A DNA stretch of 56,352 nt from Bizionia sp. (GTDB lineage Bacteria; Bacteroidota; Bacteroidia; Flavobacteriales; Flavobacteriaceae): contig JAHDHI010000027.1 in assembly GCA_020631395.1 (NCBI GenBank), positions 1 through 56,352 on the forward strand. The letters run 5' to 3'. Below, in pieces: positions 51,651 to 56,352 of the stretch (position 1 is its first letter; every line of letters starts with the position of its first letter). The notes below the pieces were generated by a model that saw only the letters and a list, made by a program, of their open reading frames with translations, was not told where the DNA came from and made no database searches. The position numbers and the translations under genes are program-made.

Positions 51651-54600
51651 TTAGTAGATTACTTGATTGTAAATGACGTTATTGTTATCCAAGGTAATCT
51701 TGAGCAAAAGCATTCTGTTGCCTTTTTGAATGCCTTTCAAGGTAATCTCCGTAGTATTTATGTCATCGTAATTTTGTAGTATTCTTCCCAATAAGTCATA
51801 AGCGGTGATTTTTTTCATGTTTTTTGAAGAGGATACGACACTCAAGGTTTCATTGGATATGACCTTTATGGTGTTTTCATCTTCTATCACTTCATCAACA
51901 GATAGAGTTTGGTCTCTGTAAATCAATTCGAATCTGTCATCGAAAACACCGATATCCGAATAGAATATGTATGGTGCAGACTTCAAGTTGTGGGTAAAAT
52001 TCAAGTCATTGTCCTTAATGAAGATGTCTTGATCTACAAATAAATCATCAATGTGGTCCAATCCAATTCGATAGGAGTTGGCAACTGTTGCCTTGAAACC
52101 CAATTGTACCACGTCTGAATCGTCAAAGGGCAAAGGTCTTCCTTGTATGGCCAAGTTGCCATCGGGAATGATGGAATAGAAGGTCACGAAGTTTCCGCTG
52201 TTGGACAATCCATCCAAACCTCTGTCCCAATTTAAGGTGGCACCATCGACATAACCAATTAGAACTTGACTGAAGGCCTCTTCTTCGTTGCTCAAATTCA
52301 ACCAAATTCTATGTTTTTCAAGATCGGTCTCCGTAGTTTTTAGAAAAGTGCCATTGTCGTTTTTTACCCGCATCGTATTGTCAAAGACAGCCGTACCATT
52401 GTTGAGCCCCAAAACAAAGAAGGATTGACCAGAAGCAATGTATCTTGAAGGAGTCAGACCTCCCGAGGCAGCTGTGTTTGCGGTCCCCAAAGAATTTACG
52501 GTAGCATAGTCGCTCCCCGTATAGTTTGCTGCGTAGTCAGCATAAAAAGGATCGGGATAAGATGAGGACGGAGGGGTGTTGTGAGTCCAAAGGTATATGG
52601 TGCCATCCAACAATGGGGAATTTGTTGCGTCATTGAGAAAACTCACTATGTCTATGGCAGATGGATATGGATTTCCTATGAAATGCCATTGGTCGTCATC
52701 TGCTGCTACTGTCGTATCTCCATATGTGGTGCCTATGTTGGCATCTGTTCCTATCACTACGGGAACATTGATGTCCCCGTTGGCAGGAGTACCTTCGAAA
52801 GTTCCTGTATATACTACCTTTGTAGCTGGATTCGTGCTAAAGGTCTGTGGGGCTCTGATGGCATAACCTGTACCATTTATCATGTCCGTGGTAGTGGCAT
52901 TTTCCAAAATCCAGATCCCATGCCCATTGGAAACCGTGGATTGCCAACTAAAGAATTTGTCTCCTAGAGTATCGGGTGACAATTGCAATAGCTTGAAACC
53001 AGATGTGGTGGTCATTGGTGAGCTCCAATACGTATAGTCATACCTGTAAACCGGTTGTGTATCTCTTTCTACCTTTACGATTCCTGAATTCGCATCATTG
53101 TTAATTTGGATTAGACTGGCACTGTCTCTGATGTTGAATATGCCATTGGTGTCCACGACAACCCAGTCGGAAACTATCAAGTTGTTTCCCGACTGCAATT
53201 CCAAATCACCAGTGGGTCTTACAGTCAGGTTTTTTGCATAGGCTTCGTAGGCTGTGCCGGAAATGATGGTTTGATTGGGAATTATCACGCAATTGTCAGC
53301 AGTGGGAACTCCACTTGGTAGCCAGTTGGTGGGGTCGTTCCAATCCGTGGAAGACGTCCCATCCCAATACTTTGTTCTGTTGTTTATCGTAATGTTGGCA
53401 CTTACATCGCAGCCATTGTCCAATGTGGCAGTGGCCACAAACGAAAAGGTGCTGGATTGCAACTGTGTAGTCGTTGGTTTTATGTATACCGTGTTGACTT
53501 TTGTCCCTGCGTAAGGAATTGTGGCAGCAGCATCTACATAGGCATCAATTGAGGTTGGACTTGTCCATGTAAAAGAAGATAGCACGGGCCTGGAACCATA
53601 GAGTTGGATGTTGTCCACGGCAACCCCATCGCACCAATAGTCTGCGAAATAACGTATTCTCACCTTTAGGTTCGTCTGGTCTACATAAGCACTCAAATCA
53701 AAGGAGACGTTGGTCATGTTAGTTCCATAGCCTATGTCGTCGTCGTAAGTGTGAATTGTCGTCCAAGAGGTGCCTCCATTGGTAGAGACTTCGATGTTCA
53801 CATTCTCGGGGATGCCAGCTGTGAAAAGGTAGCGAGAAAAATAGATGTCGAAGCTCAGAGTCAAACTGGTAAAGGTGGAGGAGTCCAATGTGGCAGATTC
53901 CAAAGCATTTTCCGTAATGTTCGATGTACCGGTGTCGGAGGTGGCCATTGCAAATTTATTGGTGCCAAAGCCAGATGATATGGCGGGAAACCAAACCTGT
54001 TCCGAAGGGATGAAGGTACTTGTTCGTTGTTGCCACATGGTTATGGCGCTTTCTCCAACGCTATGGTCACGTATGTTGTTGTTCGTCATTGAGCCTAACC
54101 CGGAACCTTCGAAGTCCTCATCGATAAGGTAAGCAATCTCATTGGCACTTGCAGCAGAGATTTGGATGATGTCATCTTCTCCACAAACTTCAGGGACAGA
54201 TGGTGAAAAACTCAAAGTGGTTATGGGGTTTATGGTGGCGGTCAACTTGGTTCTAACCAAGGATTCGCAAGTCCCATTGTCAGCAGTCACATAATAATCT
54301 GTAGTGGAGCTTATGCTGGGCGTGATCCAATTTCCGTTGGGAGTTGTGGCCAATGGGGTGACGGCTACGTCGCTATCATACCATTTGTATTGTATGGTGC
54401 TTGAACTTCCAGTAACGGACAAATTCACGGTGCCGGGACCACAATTGAAGCCTTCGGTTATGGAGTCTATGGTTGCCCCACAACTTTGTATGACCGTGAA
54501 CGTATAGTCTTCGGTTTCTCCATACTCGGTGAAGCTTCCGTTGGTGTTGAAGTCCTCGCAGGAGTCGAAATCGTAAGAGTAGGATTCCGTAGGGCCATTG

Positions 54601-56352
54601 TAGCTATTGTATAGTTTTATGCGCATTCTGTAATCACCAAGGGCTTGGTTCGGGGGTATTATGAAACCAAAGGTCGTACTGGAAGTGGCAATGGTTCCCG
54701 TGTCATATACGAGCTCGGAGGCCGTCTCCTCGAAGAGGCCATCCAAGTCCCAATCCACCCATACTTTTATATGCCCTCTGGAATTATTAGACTCCAAGAA
54801 TACGTTGATGCCTTCTCCTTGTGCCTGTATGCTGTTCGTTAAACCTGTCCAATCCTGATATCCCACTGTCGCAACGGAGGAATAACTGTTGTTGAGGTTG
54901 GTGACGTCGTTCAAAGTGCCTATGAACTCTACGTCGTCTATGTAGAGAAAGGTCTCGTCGCTAGTAGATGCTGGTTCGCAATAGGTGGCTATGGACGAAG
55001 TGGTGGCATTGCCTGTCAATGGAGCTGTCGTATTGTATAATGGACCGCCGGTACATCCCAAGTTGTCGTAGGAGAAGATGAAGAAGTAGTAAGTGGTCGT
55101 TATGCTTAGGCCTGAAGCGGAAAAATTGACATTGTTGTCATTGTCCACCACCGTGTTGCCTGCTCCAACCGTGTCACCGATGTTGTATGATGTCGTGTTG
55201 CTGGGAGTGGGGGGAGTGCCAGAGGTGTTTACAACCACCAGATAGTTGTCGGGTGTCGGTGAGGCGGCTGTGAAGCTACCAGCTATGGTGCTACTCGTGA
55301 CGGCTCCAAAGGTCAAGGCTGTGGCTTGTGCCGTAGGTGTAGTACATGCAGGTGGAGTTCCTACGACAAGAGTGTAATCTTCCGCTTCGCCCCTATCGGC
55401 CACGAAAGTGCAGGAATTCGGGTTGGTGGTGAAGTAATCTATTAGAACACGCATTCTGTAACTTCCTGGGGTAGTCGCTGTAGGAATGGCAAAGCTTCCA
55501 GTGATTCCCGTCACATAGGCTCCAGATCCGAATACTTGTTCTCCTGCATCGTCAAAGTCATAGTCATTGTTGTAGTCCACCCAGATGTTTGCTCCGAAAT
55601 CACCAGCGCCTCCGCCTATGAAGGCTCCACTGAAGTTGATGGTGCCTCCTGCGGTCTGCGTGACGGTTTGGCCTGTGAAGTCCCCATAGCCACCTAAAGA
55701 ATAGCCAGAACCGTTGTTGGTTATGTTGGTCGTGCCTCCTGTTGTGCTAAAGTCATTGATGTAGTAATTGGAATCCGTGGATGAAGGCGTACAATAGCTC
55801 GGAACAGTGGTCGTGGCATTGTCAGTCAATGGGCTTGTCGTATTGTAAGAAGGCCCTCCTGTGCAAGCTGAATCGTTGAATGAGTATATGAAGAAGTAAT
55901 AGGTTGTCGTCGAGTTGAGGCCTGTGGCCGTAAATGTCAAATTGGAGTCGTTGTCCACGACGGTGTTTCCAGCCCCAATGGTATCTCCTATGTTATATGA
56001 GATGCCATCTACAGGGGAGGGCGGTGTATTCGTGGTGTTCGCAACAATCAAATAGTTGTCTGGTGTAGGTGAAGCAGCATTGAAACTGCCATTTATGGCA
56101 TTGCCAGTTATCGTTCCAAATGTCAACGAGGTCGGTTGTGTGGTTGGGGGGGAACATGGAGGAGGAGGCTCGATTGCGCATATGTCGAAGGTGCCATTGT
56201 TGTCGTTACCACGTTCGAAGAAGCGAATGTACAAAGTGTTTCCCGGTGTTTGTCCAGTCAATGAAAGATAGGGCATCAAGCCATTGGCGCTCGAGTCGTC
56301 ATCGCAGGCCACCAGAGCCAACGACCCACAAGTTCCAGAATAGACAGCCATA
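51651..56352 (-). CDS. Giant T9SS-secreted adhesin-like protein with GEVED domains, 5' end outside the window
   Basis: At least 1567 codons, open to the window edge. The visible N-terminus repeats a fibronectin-like module twice (SFNAASPTPDNYLIVANTT and SFTAASPTPDNYLVVVNTS; both followed by SYNIGDT-GAGNTVVDND). Each module is followed by a GEVED domain (DRGEAEDYTLVV and YGETEDYTFTV), a calcium-type beta domain of Bacteroidota surface proteins. Beta-sandwich regions follow, including one with WDGTSSTDWNDPTNWLPSGV. The last 80 residues (LSVVSSSKNMKKITAYDLLG, NNVIYNQVIY) are a T9SS sorting domain. It is probably a surface adhesin or matrix protein. The high G+C and repeats of its distal part suggest domain duplication. 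Confidence 0.88.
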   Translation of the reverse strand, partial: MAVYSGTCGSLALVACDDDSSANGLMPYLSLTGQTPGNTLYIRFFERGNDNNGTFDICAIEPPPPCSPPTTQPTSLTFGTITGNAINGSFNAASPTPDNYLIVANTTNTPPSPVDGISYNIGDTIGAGNTVVDNDSNLTFTATGLNSTTTYYFFIYSFNDSACTGGPSYNTTSPLTDNATTTVPSYCTPSSTDSNYYINDFSTTGGTTNITNNGSGYSLGGYGDFTGQTVTQTAGGTINFSGAFIGGGAGDFGANIWVDYNNDYDFDDAGEQVFGSGAYVTGITGSFAIPTATTPGSYRMRVLIDYFTTNPNSCTFVADRGEAEDYTLVVGTPPACTTPTAQATALTFGAVTSSTIAGSFTAASPTPDNYLVVVNTSGTPPTPSNTTSYNIGDTVGAGNTVVDNDNNVNFSASGLSITTTYYFFIFSYDNLGCTGGPLYNTTAPLTGNATTSSIATYCEPASTSDETFLYIDDVEFIGTLNDVTNLNNSYSSVATVGYQDWTGLTNSIQAQGEGINVFLESNNSRGHIKVWVDWDLDGLFEETASELVYDTGTIATSSTTFGFIIPPNQALGDYRMRIKLYNSYNGPTESYSYDFDSCEDFNTNGSFTEYGETEDYTFTVIQSCGATIDSITEGFNCGPGTVNLSVTGSSSTIQYKWYDSDVAVTPLATTPNGNWITPSISSTTDYYVTADNGTCESLVRTKLTATINPITTLSFSPSVPEVCGEDDIIQISAASANEIAYLIDEDFEGSGLGSMTNNNIRDHSVGESAITMWQQRTSTFIPSEQVWFPAISSGFGTNKFAMATSDTGTSNITENALESATLDSSTFTSLTLSFDIYFSRYLFTAGIPENVNIEVSTNGGTSWTTIHTYDDDIGYGTNMTNVSFDLSAYVDQTNLKVRIRYFADYWCDGVAVDNIQLYGSRPVLSSFTWTSPTSIDAYVDAAATIPYAGTKVNTVYIKPTTTQLQSSTFSFVATATLDNGCDVSANITINNRTKYWDGTSSTDWNDPTNWLPSGVPTADNCVIIPNQTIISGTAYEAYAKNLTVRPTGDLELQSGNNLIVSDWVVVDTNGIFNIRDSASLIQINNDANSGIVKVERDTQPVYRYDYTYWSSPMTTTSGFKLLQLSPDTLGDKFFSWQSTVSNGHGIWILENATTTDMINGTGYAIRAPQTFSTNPATKVVYTGTFEGTPANGDINVPVVIGTDANIGTTYGDTTVAADDDQWHFIGNPYPSAIDIVSFLNDATNSPLLDGTIYLWTHNTPPSSSYPDPFYADYAANYTGSDYATVNSLGTANTAASGGLTPSRYIASGQSFFVLGLNNGTAVFDNTMRVKNDNGTFLKTTETDLEKHRIWLNLSNEEEAFSQVLIGYVDGATLNWDRGLDGLSNSGNFVTFYSIIPDGNLAIQGRPLPFDDSDVVQLGFKATVANSYRIGLDHIDDLFVDQDIFIKDNDLNFTHNLKSAPYIFYSDIGVFDDRFELIYRDQTLSVDEVIEDENTIKVISNETLSVVSSSKNMKKITAYDLLGRILQNYDDINTTEITLKGIQKGNRMLLLKITLDNNNVIYNQVIY

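Overview
The window reads as part of the chromosome of a marine-type member of the Flavobacteriia (Bacteroidota). Supporting signs are several secreted proteins ending in type IX secretion (T9SS) C-terminal sorting domains, near absence of Shine-Dalgarno sequences, a TTG/TAnnTTTG-type promoter, flavobacterial family forms (fused branched-chain dehydrogenase E1, about 660-residue urocanase, DUF5522, DUF1272), and A+T-rich intergenic DNA. Both window ends cut through genes: a thiolase at the left and a giant adhesin-like T9SS protein at the right.

Layout. 1-5.35 kb (+): the tail of an aerobic phenylacetate degradation operon (thiolase, PaaZ with an extra C-terminal domain, enoyl-CoA hydratase, a small orphan, PaaY). 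5.4-10.7 kb: a branched-chain amino acid catabolic cluster (E2, IlvE, fused E1) behind a divergent Lrp/AsnC regulator, with a structured RNA-like repeat between ilvE and E1. 11-14.2 kb: a secreted metallopeptidase and a bestrophin-like channel. 14.3-19.3 kb (-): the most interesting region. A C5 DNA methyltransferase with a fused N-terminal helix-turn-helix is followed by a compact three-gene operon: a small beta-grasp/ubiquitin-like protein ending in Gly-Gly, a large DUF4132 protein, and a zinc-less E1-like (ThiF/HesA) enzyme. This looks like an uncharacterised ubiquitin-like conjugation or activation system. 19.4-23.1 kb: a MocR-type PLP regulator divergent from DinB, DUF1272, GNAT and PPOX genes.

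23.1-25.8 kb holds a lipoprotein and over 1 kb of noncoding DNA with duplicated hairpin modules. 25.8-29.9 kb (-) is a LodA/LodB-type quinoprotein oxidase pair behind a membrane-anchored coiled-coil gene. 30-39.2 kb is an accessory zone: a duplicated-domain protein, an orphan fragment related to ActC/NrfD membrane subunits, unrecognised genes, fold-back elements, an IS-end-like tandem repeat, and two decayed copies of a T9SS sorting domain whose intact relative is the polysaccharide deacetylase at 39.0-40.3 kb. A large AsmA-like protein lies within this zone. 40.9-56.35 kb: two very large T9SS surface proteins, a tail-fibre-like surface protein, a thermonuclease-like protein, a DUF4136 lipoprotein, urocanase and small conserved proteins.

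I see no rRNA, tRNA, CRISPR array or intact insertion sequence. Assignments come from reading translations, motifs and gene order; no database search was run.
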